Below are positions 1-9,552 of a stretch of DNA of 64,000 bases, piece by piece. The notes under the pieces are model-generated. The model did no database searches and was not told where the DNA came from. It worked only from the letters and a program-made list of their open reading frames with translations. Within the stretch, counting starts at the first letter, position 1. Each line of letters starts with the position of its first letter. The DNA is from CAVTJX01 sp963735175. Lineage in GTDB: Bacteria; Electryoneota; RPQS01. Where the stretch lies: positions 124,001 to 188,000 of the forward strand of contig CAVTJX010000017.1 of assembly GCA_963735175.1 (NCBI GenBank), given 5' to 3'. Made by a program: the position numbers and the translations under genes.

Positions 1-317
1 ACGAGGCCGTTGGCGGCGTCCATTGCCACCAGGTCACAGCGCGCGCCCACATAGCGCGGGCGATAGGTATCGGCCACACTGATCGCGTTCAGGTTGGTCA
101 CGTTCAGAATATCGTAACCGGCAAACTCGAAAGCCACGGCCGCATAGTCGCCGGAAGCGTCGATATCTGTGATCACGCTCGGTACCGCATACGCCGCCGC
201 CAGCGAATACGGCGGCGTCGGAACGTCGGGGGTATTCGGGTCGTCACAGCCGCCGATCAGAATCAACGTCGCCAGCATGGCTGCGATCAGGGGCAGTTGC
301 CACAATGTCCGTTTCAT
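1..317 (-). CDS. Lipoprotein, N-terminal part (LVIVD-repeat-like), runs off the window
   Basis: The protein starts at 317 with a lipoprotein signal: a basic N-terminus, a hydrophobic stretch, then the lipobox L-I-G-G-C at residues 20-24, followed by D-D, which would favour inner-membrane retention if the E. coli rule holds. After a proline-rich linker the visible part reads as a repeat with segments such as Y-D-I-L-N-V-T. This resembles the LVIVD repeat family of surface beta-propellers, but only about 105 residues are present and the assignment is tentative. Its ATG overlaps the stop of the HAD gene (ATGA at 314-317), so it is probably translationally coupled and belongs to the pdxS operon. 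Confidence 0.7.
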   Translation of the reverse strand, partial: MKRTLWQLPLIAAMLATLILIGGCDDPNTPDVPTPPYSLAAAYAVPSVITDIDASGDYAAVAFEFAGYDILNVTNLNAISVADTYRPRYVGARCDLVAMDAANGL

Positions 318-982
318 CGTCGAGGATCCTGCTCTAAGGAAATGAGGTCGTCGAGTCTGCGCTCGATCTCAATAAAGGTTTCGAATGGAAAGAAGGCGCG
401 GCCGCGTTCGGCGCAAATGCGCGCCAGCGTGCCCGTGGCAAATACCAGATCTGCGCGCTCCACCGGACAGAGATCCGTATAGCCGTCGCCGATGTAGATG
501 ATCTTCCGTCCCGCCGCGCGTTCGGCTTCCAGATGCACGCATTTGCAGTGGCTGCAATGCTCGGCCAGCCGCGCGCCGTCGCGCAGGACCACGCGCCAAT
601 GACGGCCGTCAATCGCCACCGTATGCGCCTTCACCGCCACATCCGGCGCACCGGCCCTCCGCAACAGCTCCCGGATCAGTTCTTCAAGCCCCGAGGACAG
701 AATCGCCAGCGGGATCTCCCGGCGGCGGCAATATTCCGCGAATTCCACAAAACCCCCGCGGATGCGCACGCCTGCGACCAATGCCGCCACCGCCTGCTCC
801 CATGTCGCGTCGATCAGCGCCATCTGCCGGGGAAACGCGTCGCGCTCCGTGATCTCCCCCGCCCACACCGCCGCGTCCAGATCTTTCCACTCCGGTGTGG
901 CGAACCGTTGCAGCAGAAAATCGCAGGAGTCGGGGATGCAAACCGTGCCGTCGAAATCGCAGCATACAGACCAGGCGATCAT
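314..982 (-). CDS. HAD-superfamily phosphatase, MtnX-like
   Basis: A 222-residue soluble HAD phosphatase. The N-terminal C-C-D-F-D-G-T-V is motif I (nucleophile Asp and acid/base Asp), I-L-S-S-G is motif II, and I-G-D-G-Y-T-D-L near residue 180 is motif III/IV. The C-S-H-C-K-C segment before it is typical of the MtnX/phosphoserine-phosphatase-like branch. An in-frame ATG lies further upstream at 1096, but the start at 982 fits the fold and overlaps the pdxT stop by ATGA. The gene sits third in a PLP-synthase operon. A role as a PLP or other phosphoester phosphatase is inferred from position only; the family also includes 2-hydroxy-3-keto-5-methylthiopentenyl-phosphate phosphatases. Confidence 0.8.
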   Translation of the reverse strand: MIAWSVCCDFDGTVCIPDSCDFLLQRFATPEWKDLDAAVWAGEITERDAFPRQMALIDATWEQAVAALVAGVRIRGGFVEFAEYCRRREIPLAILSSGLEELIRELLRRAGAPDVAVKAHTVAIDGRHWRVVLRDGARLAEHCSHCKCVHLEAERAAGRKIIYIGDGYTDLCPVERADLVFATGTLARICAERGRAFFPFETFIEIERRLDDLISLEQDPRR

Positions 983-1560
983 ACGGTCATCTTCAAAAAA
1001 TACCGGTGCAGGCGTAAATCGCCCGTCAATTCGGGATGAAAAGATGAGGCGAGAAAGTTGCCTTGCCGCACCGCCACCGCTTCGTCGTTCAGCCAAATCA
1101 GTGGCTTTACGTCCGCCCCATAGCCGCGGATCCGCGGCGCGCGAATGAAGATTCCATGCAGTGGCCGCGCGGAGTCTTCGATTTCTGCGGAGAGCCGTAG
1201 ATCTGCCTCAAACGAGTGTACCTGACGCCCGAAACCATTGCGCGCAATCTCAATGTCCATGAATCCCAATGGCTGCACGCGCGGATCGGTCGCGTCTTTC
1301 GACAGCATGATCATCCCCGCGCACGTGCCCCACACCGCGTGCCGCGCGCCGAAGGCTTCCAGCGCCGCGCGCAGCTCGGGCGCGAGCAGCTTGGTCATCG
1401 CCGTACTCTCGCCGCCGGGAATGATCAAACCCGCAAGCCCGGCCAGATCCTGTGCCGTACGCACCTCGCGCGGCGCCGCGCCTGCCTGGCTTAGCGCCCG
1501 CATATGCTTTTCAAAATCGCCCTGCAGCGCAAGTACGCCTACCGCCGTGGAAACCGTCAC
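979..1560 (-). CDS. pdxT: Pyridoxal 5'-phosphate synthase glutaminase subunit PdxT
   Basis: This is the class I glutamine amidotransferase that hydrolyses glutamine and passes ammonia to PdxS for PLP synthesis. The 193-residue length is normal. Visible motifs are L-A-L-Q-G-D-F near the N-terminus, P-G-G-E-S-T (oxyanion region), G-T-C-A-G-M with the catalytic Cys near residue 79, and S-F-H-P-E-L with the His-Glu pair near residue 174. It follows pdxS by 9 bp and its stop overlaps the start of the HAD phosphatase gene. Function is secure from motifs and pairing with pdxS. Confidence 0.96.
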   Translation of the reverse strand: MTVSTAVGVLALQGDFEKHMRALSQAGAAPREVRTAQDLAGLAGLIIPGGESTAMTKLLAPELRAALEAFGARHAVWGTCAGMIMLSKDATDPRVQPLGFMDIEIARNGFGRQVHSFEADLRLSAEIEDSARPLHGIFIRAPRIRGYGADVKPLIWLNDEAVAVRQGNFLASSFHPELTGDLRLHRYFLKMTV

Positions 1561-1569
1561 GCGCCCCCC

Positions 1570-2454
1570 TTACCAGCCGCGTCCGGACAGCATTTCTTCG
1601 GCCGGCATCGTGCGCACGTCGAGGCCGGGCATCGCGCCTGACAGTCCCGCCGACACGTCAACGAGCTTCTTCGGATCCTTGAAATACGTTACCGCCAGCA
1701 CGATCGCCTTAGCGCGGTGTTCCGGATCCTCACTCTTGAAAATCCCCGAACCCACGAACACTGACTCGGCCCCGAGCTGCATCATCAGCGCCGCGTCTGC
1801 CGGAGTGGCAATCCCGCCCGCCGCGAAATTCGGCACCGGCAGCTTGCCCTTCTCGCGCACCGCCGCGAGCTGCTCGTAGGGCGCGCCGATTTCCTTGCCG
1901 TAGGCCACCAGCTCTTCGTCGCCCATCGTCTGCACGCGGCGCATGGCACTCATCACGCTGCGCATGTGACGCACGGCTTCCACTATGTTCCCCGTCCCCG
2001 CTTCGCCCTTCGTGCGCATCATCGCCGCGCCTTCCGCGATGCGCCGCAGCGCCTCGCCCAGATCACGGCAGCCGCACACGAACGGCACGCGGAACGCGTG
2101 CTTGGCGATGTGGAACATTTCATCCGCCGGCGTGAGGACTTCGCTCTCGTCGATGAAATCCACTTCCAGCGCTTCCAGAATCTGCGCTTCCACAAAGTGC
2201 CCGATGCGGCACTTCGCCATCACCGGAATCGACACCGCCTGCTGAATTTCGCGGATGCGGTTCACGTCGGACATGCGGGCCACGCCGCCGTCGCGGCGGA
2301 TGTCGGAGGGCACTCGTTCCAGCGCCATCACCGCCACCGCCCCGGCGTCTTCGGCGATCCGGGCCTGGCTGGCGTCCGTCACGTCCATAATCACGCCGCC
2401 TTTGAGCATCTCCGCGAGCCCGACCTTGGCGGCAAAGGTTCCTGTTTCCGTCAT
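1570..2454 (-). CDS. pdxS: Pyridoxal 5'-phosphate synthase lyase subunit PdxS
   Basis: PdxS builds PLP from ribose 5-phosphate, glyceraldehyde 3-phosphate and ammonia in the DXP-independent pathway. The chosen start at 2454 gives 294 residues, the usual length. An open frame extends upstream to 2688, but that part runs through the promoter and has no homology. Hallmarks are G-G-V-I-M-D-V-T near the N-terminus, P-V-M-A-K-C-R-I-G-H-F with the Schiff-base lysine, K-G-E-A-G-T-G with the second lysine, and N-F-A-A-G-G-I-A-T-P in the phosphate-binding loop. It is the first gene of a four-gene operon with a recognisable promoter at 2660-2688. Confidence 0.97.
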   Translation of the reverse strand: MTETGTFAAKVGLAEMLKGGVIMDVTDASQARIAEDAGAVAVMALERVPSDIRRDGGVARMSDVNRIREIQQAVSIPVMAKCRIGHFVEAQILEALEVDFIDESEVLTPADEMFHIAKHAFRVPFVCGCRDLGEALRRIAEGAAMMRTKGEAGTGNIVEAVRHMRSVMSAMRRVQTMGDEELVAYGKEIGAPYEQLAAVREKGKLPVPNFAAGGIATPADAALMMQLGAESVFVGSGIFKSEDPEHRAKAIVLAVTYFKDPKKLVDVSAGLSGAMPGLDVRTMPAEEMLSGRGW

Positions 2455-2659
2455 GACTCTATCCTGAATGTTAAATTCCGAGAAGAAATGGGGCTGGTCC
2501 CTGAACCAGGTGCGCGTAAGAGATTCAAGCGGGATGGTGAGGAGAAAGTCCGAACGCTGCGGTTCGCGGCAACGCCTGAGCGTGCATTCTGCAAAAGATC
2601 GTGGCGGATCGCTGCCAGATGGCAGTTTTAGACCGCGAAAGTACGCCCCGCATTCGTCT

Positions 2660-2688
2660 AAGGTACATATTTTTTCGTACTTTGTCAA
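2660..2688 (-). promoter_or_regulatory. Promoter of the pdxS operon
   Basis: On the minus strand there is a perfect -35 TTGACA (2683-2688), a 17-bp spacer and a weaker -10 TACCTT (2660-2665). It lies about 205 bp upstream of the pdxS ATG, so the transcript would have a long leader. No riboswitch was recognised in that leader. Confidence 0.6.
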
Positions 2689-2721
2689 GCAACCGCAGTC
2701 TCGCTGCGGACGGCACTTATT

Positions 2722-2751
2722 TTGCTAACTTGTAGCTCTTAAGAATATACA
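2722..2751 (+). promoter_or_regulatory. Possible promoter of the PAS sensor gene
   Basis: TTGCTA (2722-2727), an 18-bp spacer and TATACA (2746-2751) lie 20 bp upstream of the sensor ATG, which is preceded by a GAGG ribosome-binding site at 2763-2766. The elements are weaker than in the other promoters of the window. Confidence 0.35.
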
Positions 2752-2770
2752 GTCAAGATCGTGAGGAACC

Positions 2771-5138
2771 ATGTCGCGTTTCTGGAGAAGCGTCTCCATC
2801 GCCGGGGGTGCTGCCGCCATAATTCTGGGTGCCCTCCTGCTGATGGGCAACCTTCGCCAAGCCCAATCCCAGGCCGTAGAACTGGAACAGGTCCGGCTGG
2901 AAACGCTGGCCCGAAGCTGGGAAGGTCGTCTTGAAACGGCACGGGAGACATTTCATGACCGAATAGTCCAAAATGATCTGCTGCCCATCCTCGAGCACCC
3001 CGCCGATTGGTCACCGTGGCGCGTTCAGCCCCGGCTGACGGCAATGGGTGAAAACTGGACCGCGGAAAGCGGCTCGGTTCGCGCCTTCATACTGTTGCTG
3101 CCTTCCGGGCAAGTCCATTCCAGCATCGGCGACACCTCCGGGCTCGACTACGCGCGCACCACCATCGTCAGCGACCCGCTACTTGATCTGGTGCTCTGGA
3201 ATCCGGGTACGGTGGGCACGCAGTTACTCGCCCTCGACTACCGGCCGCCGCAAATCGATTCCTCGGATTCACCCGGTCACATTATCGTGCTGCTCGATGC
3301 GACGCCGCTGTTTCGTGCCACCGGTAAATCATTCGGCAATTGGGTATTGTTGAGCGCGCCCGGTACGGCCCTTGCGGCTTCGTCTCCGCAACCGGCGCCG
3401 GTAGCGATCAGCGATGCCGCCTGGAAACTGCTGCTGCAAACGGAAGCGGGCGCCGTGCCACAGACGGAAGACGGAACACTGTGCTTCGCGCGCATTTCCC
3501 TGCCGGGCAGTGCGCCGCTGCTGTTGGTCCAACCGTTCCGCGCTCGCGCCTCCGCGTCGCTCTTCGGATTTGCGCTGCTGTTTTTAGGTCTGGGCGTATT
3601 GCTCACTCGCACTCTGCGCATGCAACCGACTCCCGTGACGGGCCTTGCTTCGGCGGCGACTCCGGATGCTGATCCCACCGGGGCGGAAGCGGCGGGACTC
3701 CGCCAGATTTTCCAGACCATTGATGATCCCCTCTGTGTGATCGACGGGAATGGCGGCGTTCTGCGCGCGAATCATAAGGCACAGGATTGGCTGCGTGATT
3801 TGCGCGCGGAAGACGCTCCACCCGTTCAAACCACGGGCGGTGCGCTTCCCCTGACGGAATTCCTCTCCCGCGCCGCCGAGGATCCCTCCGCCGTTTCCGC
3901 GCCCGGCCGCTTGACCGTCGCGGGCCAGCGCGTAGCGTTTGACCTTCAGGCCACGCGCCTCCATCGGGATAGCGCCGGCCGCGGCCCTGTTCTGTTGCAT
4001 TTCCGCCCCCAGCCCGCTGCCGGGCAGATGCGGCATCAGGCGTCATCCGCAACGGCTACGGGTGTCGAATCCTCCTGCCCGTTTCCGGTTTTGTCCGTGA
4101 ATCCGGCGGGATTTGTGACCAGTTACAACGAGGCCGCGCGTCAGGCCTGCCCCAGGCTCGCGCATACGCCACTCCTGTCCGAATTACTGCCGGGTATCGA
4201 GGCTCGTTCACTTCCCACGCTGCTGAACAGCGAACCGGGATCCACCTTTGAATCCCTCTTCGGTTCCAGCCCGCATGAGTTCACGGTGATTCGCGGTGAC
4301 GATCGGTTGCTCTTGTACGCGCACCGCCTTTCGGAATCCAAACAACTCGAAGTTGATTTGAAGCAGGCGCAGGAAAATTTCTTCGGACTTTGCGCCCTCG
4401 TGCCCGCGGCGATTCTGCTCGTGGATCCGCGCGATCACGCCATCATCGAGGCCAATGCGGCGGCGGGCGACTTGTTCCGCTGCACCGTCGCCTCGCTGCG
4501 CGGCCGCGCGCTCGACACACTGTCGGATCGAGCCGTGGAATACCGCGTCGAGAGACGACCACTTTACGGCCGTGACTTCCGACGGCCAGGCTGTTCCCTG
4601 CGCCTTCCGCTTTGAACTCATCAAGATCGAAGGCATTCCCACACTGCTGGTGATTCTGGAGCCGGATCAGTTGCGTCTCGAAGCGCTGCCGCTGCCCGCT
4701 GCGATTTCCGCGCCGGTGGTCGCGCTGCCGGCGGCGCCACCGGTTCAACCCCCGGCTGTCCCGTCACTCCCCGCCGGTCCCGGGATCTTAGTCACTTTCG
4801 ATCCCACCGTCCGCGAGGTGGCGCGCCGCCTACTCGACAAGTTAGGGCACAATTGCGAGTCTTTTTCCTGTCTCGATGACGCCACGGTCTGGCTGATTAC
4901 GCACGATGTCCGGCCCGAACTCATGGCTGTCGACCTGCTGGATTTTGCCAATACAGTCAGCTGGGTCACTGAACTCCGTGACCGCTGCGGCGACGTTCCC
5001 TGCCTGGCGTTTACCGACGGCCTGGCCTACTCGCTGCCCGCCACCGGACCCAACGCCCTGCTGACCAAACCGTTTGACCTCGATTCCCTCGCCGCAGCGC
5101 TGCGCGAGTTGAATCTCGATCATGCCGTCACGGCATAA
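2771..5138 (+). CDS. Membrane PAS sensor with C-terminal receiver-like domain, no kinase (one frameshift)
   Basis: The reconstructed protein is 788 residues. It has an N-terminal transmembrane helix (about 9-27), an extracytoplasmic region of about 230 residues that could be a Cache-like sensor, and a second membrane helix (about 262-285). Cytoplasmic PAS-like units follow (around 305-410 and 545-640), then a proline/alanine linker and a receiver-like domain. That domain keeps the L-L-T-K-P-F lysine motif but its acidic phospho-acceptor region (A-V-D-L-L-D) is atypical. No DHp, HATPase, GGDEF or methyl-accepting domain is visible. A net +1 frameshift lies near 4550: the first frame runs to 4615, and the second frame carries the rest to 5138. 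Output mechanism is unknown; partner proteins are not in the window. Confidence 0.65.
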
Positions 5139-5217
5139 CGCGCGAAAAAAGCAAATGGCATTCGCCGTGGTGACTCTCCAGCTTAGCTCGACATAGTCGG
5201 CAGTCACCCGTCCGTAC

Positions 5218-5240
5218 GGGCGGGTCTGAGACCCACCCCT
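5218..5240. repeat. Palindromic intergenic repeat, family 2, copy 1
   Basis: GGGCGGGTCT is followed by an imperfect inverted copy (AGACCCACCCC). A near-identical element, including the trailing CCCCT, is at 59020-59043. Both are intergenic and next to a terminator. Confidence 0.5.
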
Positions 5241-5282
5241 CTTATAAAATACAAAAGCGGGTAGATTCTGCGATCTACCCGC
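5241..5282 (-). terminator. Rho-independent terminator after flgB
   Basis: A perfect 10-bp stem (GCGGGTAGAT at 5257-5266, its complement at 5273-5282) has a 6-nt loop. On the minus strand it is followed by a T-rich tract (TTTTGTATTTTAT). It lies 55 bp past the flgB stop. Confidence 0.75.
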
Positions 5283-5337
5283 CAAAGACAAGCCGCGCGG
5301 CAAGGGTCACGGAACCCGCGCCACTTCTCATGCTGGC

Positions 5338-5772
5338 TTATTGTCCTTTTATCGCCGATTTCAAGCTGGCATAGCGCCGCTTCAAAAGTTCGAGGGATGT
5401 CAGATAGCGAATCTGAGTCTCCGCCATCTCCGCCATTTCCGCATCGATGTCCACGCCGTTGATCCCATTGCCGTCTACGGGTAGTTTTTCCTGGCGCGCC
5501 TGTGCGTGCAGCTCTTCGAGCGCGCCCGCGCCGCGCCCGCGCATGTGCCGCGCGTCGTTGGTGCGCAGCGCATCACCGCCGCTCTGCGATAAAGTCGTTT
5601 TCAACTGCTGTTCGAAATCCACGGCCACGCGCTGATAGCCGGGCGTTTCCGCGTTGGCGATGTTCTGCGCATGCGTCCGCTGGCGCATTGACTGCGCATC
5701 CAGCGTCCGCTTCAACGTCTCGGTACCGCTGGACTGCCGAATTAAAAACTGCTGAACAAGATTATCCGCCAT
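5338..5772 (-). CDS. flgB: Flagellar basal-body rod protein FlgB
   Basis: FlgB is a component of the proximal rod in the periplasm. The 144-residue length is normal. The N-terminal region has the rod/hook signature (R-T-H-A-Q-N-I-A-N-A-E-T-P-G-Y near residues 32-46), and the C-terminal region is the usual amphipathic helix (M-A-E-T-Q-I-R-Y). FlgB is normally followed by flgC and fliE. Here a terminator follows immediately and the next minus-strand gene is unrelated, so this flgB stands alone. The other flagellar genes must be elsewhere, or the gene is a remnant. Confidence 0.9.
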   Translation of the reverse strand: MADNLVQQFLIRQSSGTETLKRTLDAQSMRQRTHAQNIANAETPGYQRVAVDFEQQLKTTLSQSGGDALRTNDARHMRGRGAGALEELHAQARQEKLPVDGNGINGVDIDAEMAEMAETQIRYLTSLELLKRRYASLKSAIKGQ

Positions 5773-5976
5773 CGCGATAAACCGGTTGATGTCCGCGCGA
5801 GCTGCTCACCGGGAGACACGTGTTGCGATTTTAAGACTGCAATCGGCATGCCGTCCGCAAGTGCCTGTTATCTCTATCCAAAGACCCTGCTCCTCCGGCA
5901 CTCTTTGCCTCCCTGTGAACCCTTTCCGGTGCTTTTGAACACCTCGCCGCGACTCCCGCCAGGCGGGTAATCTCCA

Positions 5977-6015
5977 CCAAAAAGCAGCGGTCCGGATTAT
6001 TCGATCCGGACCGCT
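5977..6015 (-). terminator. Rho-independent terminator of the lamin-tail gene
   Basis: A perfect 12-bp stem (AGCGGTCCGGAT at 5986-5997 with its complement at 6004-6015) and a 6-nt loop lie 26 bp past the stop. On the minus strand it is followed by GCTTTTTG. Confidence 0.8.
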
Positions 6016-6041
6016 CTGCAATCAATCCTTGTCTTTGGATT

Positions 6042-9000
6042 TTATGGACAGTGGATACCGCCCGCCGTCACCATGTAGAAGCGCCGCGATGCAAACGGAC
6101 TGGCGTCCGTATAGGTCGTGGTCCCGGTAACGACGTTCAAGTACGTGTAGCCAGCCGGGAAAACCGCCGTGGCGTCGAGCGAGTAGTAAATCGAGTAGCA
6201 CGTGCAATTCTGATTCACACCCGGCTCCCAGCGCAGAATCACCTGATCGAGGACGCCGTCGCGCAGCACCGTGAGGGCCGTCGGATCCGCGCAGTACGGA
6301 ACCGCGAACGGCGGGAAGCCACCGGTTACCAGCTGGTAGCCACCGCAGTAACAGCTCGCGTTGTCATATTGTGACAGGATCGCCACCAGGGGCGTCGGGC
6401 CTTGCGGAATGATCGTTCCCAGCAGCGGTTCGCAAACACCGGCCTGGGTGCGGTAAAGCACCGTATCCGTGCCGGAATAAGCGAAGTAGTTGGTAGAGGG
6501 CGCAAAGGTTGCCACACCGTCTCCCGCCACAAAGGTTACACTCGGAATGTAGATGTGCTGCGACTCGCGCGGTTCGGCGGAGCAATCGGCAAGGTGGTAA
6601 TCCGCCTGGGCCGCCGTCAGCGTGACGGGATTGGGCAACGCGTTGCCCGCCGTCAGCAGCGTCACCACCGGCAGTAGGCCAAGCATCGAGTCGATTTCCG
6701 ACAGGCCGTTGTAGAGTTTCAGATAGCCTTCCACCTGCACCTGGTCGCCCGCCGCCATCCGCCGCGTGTCGTTGACCATGTTGTAACGCACGGCACTGCC
6801 GTAGAGCATCATCGCGCAGCCGTCGGCTTCGATGTAGGCGTTGCGACGGCAGGAATCGGCGTAAGTCACGACGCCCTGGAAGATCACGCGGTTGCCTTCG
6901 TTGACGGGGAAACCGCAGTCATCCTGCTGCCGCAGTTCACAGATCGTCCGCGCCACGGCCGGAGCGCTGCCGCCACAAACCGTCGCCGCGCCCGGCGTTC
7001 CGCGATCGCGCTGCGTCGCGCCGTCCCAGATCGTGCCGGCCCAGCACCAGTTCGTATCCACCTGCGGATTATAGCTGAGATCGCGCAGCTGAGTGCTGCG
7101 GCCCACCATGAAACCGAAGCTCGACGTGTACTTCAGATAGCTGACGAAGACACCCGCGCCGGTCTTCAGCACCAGCGAGTCAGCCGAGTTGGAGAGCGAA
7201 ATGCCGTCACCCGATGTGGCGTAATGATAGGCGTAGTTTTCGGGGACGCCGCCATTGGTCGCGCTGTCGCCGTTCGATGCGAATACAAAATACTGTCCGG
7301 GATTAATCACGGCCGGACCGTCAATCGTGTCCGTGCCCGACGGATCGGACAGCAGCCAGCCCGCCATGTCCACTGAAGATGCGCCCGCGTTGTAGACTTC
7401 GAACCATTCGCCCAGGCTGTCCGCCAGGCCGGAGAAGTTCGGATCGGGCATAACTTCCGTGAAGATGATATTTGCCGGCGGCGGCGATACCGTGAACTGC
7501 GTCTGGCTGCCCGCAAGAATCGGGTTGGTCGCCAGGTCTTGCACGTTGTTCACCGTCAGCGTGTACGTGTTCGGCGTAAACACCGCGGAGAAGCCGAGAC
7601 GAACCACGGCCCAATCGGCCTGACGCGCGGCGCTCACCGGACTACCCACGCTCAAATCTACGGAGTAGTTGCCAACGGTCTGCGCCGTCGTCAAATCAAC
7701 GTGCTCGGAAAACGTAACATCCACCGCGGTGGGCGTCACCTGAACGGCAGACACCAGCGTCGGCGGTGTGTTATCGACGCCGCAAACGGTGTTGGCAGCG
7801 CCGGGCGTGCAGTAGCGGTAGCGGCCAGTTGTGGCGAACACGTTCGCCGACTCATGCCAATCCGTCACCACGTTCGTCCAGGCCCCGTGCTCGTCGCACT
7901 TTTCAACGGATGAACCGGCGGTCGCCATCGCCGGATACTGTAGCGTCAGCGATCCGTCGATGAAAATGCCACTGGTTGAATCCGTGTACAGAGCGAGGTT
8001 ATCGCCGCTGTTGCCCAGCGCCCACGCTCCGTGATACGGGGCGCAGATGATCTCTCCGGTGATTTCCGGCATCTCAACTTTCGAGAGTGTCAGATAGCCA
8101 TCCGCCGGAAGTGTCGTGCCCACCGGAATCTGGATGCCGCCTTCTGTCGCCGCCACCGGGTAGACGCCGGCATCGATCACCACCCAGTTGCTGACGTCGA
8201 TTGCGGCCGCCGTGGTGTTGTGAAGTCTCCACCCATTCCACGTCGCCACCGGCGGTGTCGTCATACATGACTTCGTTGATCCGCACAGTGCCTTCGAGAT
8301 TGCTGATGCTGAACGTGCCGGTTGCACTCACGCAGGGATTCAGAGCGAGATCCTGCACGCCATTGGCCGTCAGCGTGTAGCCGCCGTTGCCGATGGGCGC
8401 GAAGGTTAAATGCACAAGACGTAAATTCGCGCCGTCGCGTGTCGCCAGCGTCGGCACCAGCGATCCCGGCGACACAACGTAGTTGGCTTCCGTTTCCGCC
8501 GTCACCAATTCCACCGGCTCACTGAACAACACGTCCAGCGCGGTGTTGCTGATCACGGTCACCGAGGTGATCGTGGGCGGTGTGATATCCGAGCACGGTG
8601 TTCCCGCGGCGTTAGGCGAGATGTGGCGATAACGGCCCGCCGTAGCAAACACATCCGTGCATTCCTTCCAGTCCGCGGCCAGTCCTGACCAGGGCGCGGT
8701 AAGGTTGCAACGCTCGATGCTGTTGCCCGCATTGCCCACCGCCAGGTCGGGGGTATTCACCGTATGGCTGCCGTCAATCAGTGTACCGCCCGTGGCGGCG
8801 GTATAGAGCGCGAGGTTGTCGCCGCTATTTCCCAGCGTCCAGCTCCCCGATCCTGTGCCGACCACTTCACCGGTAAATTCAGGTATCGGAAGCCTGGAAA
8901 TCACGAGATATTGACCAGCCGCGAGGGTTGTCCCGGCCGGAATTAAAATCTGCCCTTCCGTGCCCGGACCCGGATAAACGCTGCAATCCAGGATCACCCA

Positions 9001-9183
9001 GCCGGAAATATCAATGGAAGCGGCGGTGTTGTTATGGATTTCCGCCCATTCCAAGTCCGTACTGGCGGTGTCGTCATACATCATTTCCGAGAACACGACA
9101 TCGCCCGGAAGTTGTGCCCAGGCACCACCCCCTGCCAACAGCAGGGCCAGCGCCAGGAGATAGAAAACATGAACAGACTTCAT
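6042..9183 (-). CDS. Secreted multi-domain protein with lamin-tail domains (one frameshift)
   Basis: After correction the protein is about 1046 residues. The start at 9183 gives a clean Sec signal peptide ending A-W-A-Q and has GGAG 6 bp upstream; an earlier in-frame ATG at 9207 lacks this. Domain order: lamin-tail domain 1 (V-V-F-S-E-M-M-Y-D-D), a bacterial Ig-like domain (T-P-P-T-I-T-S), lamin-tail domain 2 (I-N-E-V-M-Y-D-D), a second Ig-like domain, lamin-tail domain 3 (I-F-T-E-V-M-P-D-P), an OB-fold-like segment (V-I-F-Q-G-V-V-T-Y) and a C-terminal FN3-like segment. The first two lamin-tail/Ig units are clear duplicates. A net +1 frameshift lies near 8225. Such proteins are usually exported surface proteins; no catalytic site is visible. 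Confidence 0.75.
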
Positions 9184-9487
9184 AGAAAACTCCTCATATT
9201 TCGTCATACCAACGGATAGTCATCGAAGATCGTGCTTGGAGATCGTAGAGTTATACCAAGTTTCACAGCCTTATGAACTGATAAATTACACTCAAAATGC
9301 GCCATCCGCAAGCGAATCTGCACAGTCAGACAACTTAAAACAGGGTTACTATAGTCATAACCCTTTGGCAAGTTCTTGATGTTTCTGCTCATAGTAGAAT
9401 AAGCCAGAACTGACAGGCAAAAGTCGCGGAAAACGGGGAGGCAGTGTGGAAAACTTTAAAAGAATCCATAGGCAGTCGTCATCTCAT
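9184..9487. other. Intergenic region upstream of the lamin-tail gene
   Basis: No gene is supported here. On the minus strand a possible promoter is TTCATA, 16 bp, TATAAC (with -10 at 9250-9255), 67 bp before the ATG of the lamin-tail gene. The rest is AT-richer sequence without recognised structure. Confidence 0.4.
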
Positions 9488-9516
9488 GAAAAAGCTCCAA
9501 GAATCGGAGCTTTTTC
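9488..9516. terminator. Bidirectional terminator downstream of tyrA
   Basis: The hairpin has arms GAAAAAGCTCC and GGAGCTTTTTC and a 7-nt loop. It has an A-tract on one side and a T-tract on the other, so it can terminate in either direction. It follows the tyrA stop (9553) by about 37 bp. Confidence 0.75.
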
Positions 9517-9552
9517 GGATAAATCGCTGTGTAAAGAAGGTTTCTGAACCAG

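Noticed and set aside
2455..2688. N-terminal extension of PdxS by 78 residues
   Set aside because: It covers the promoter and is absent from the normal 290-295 residue family length.
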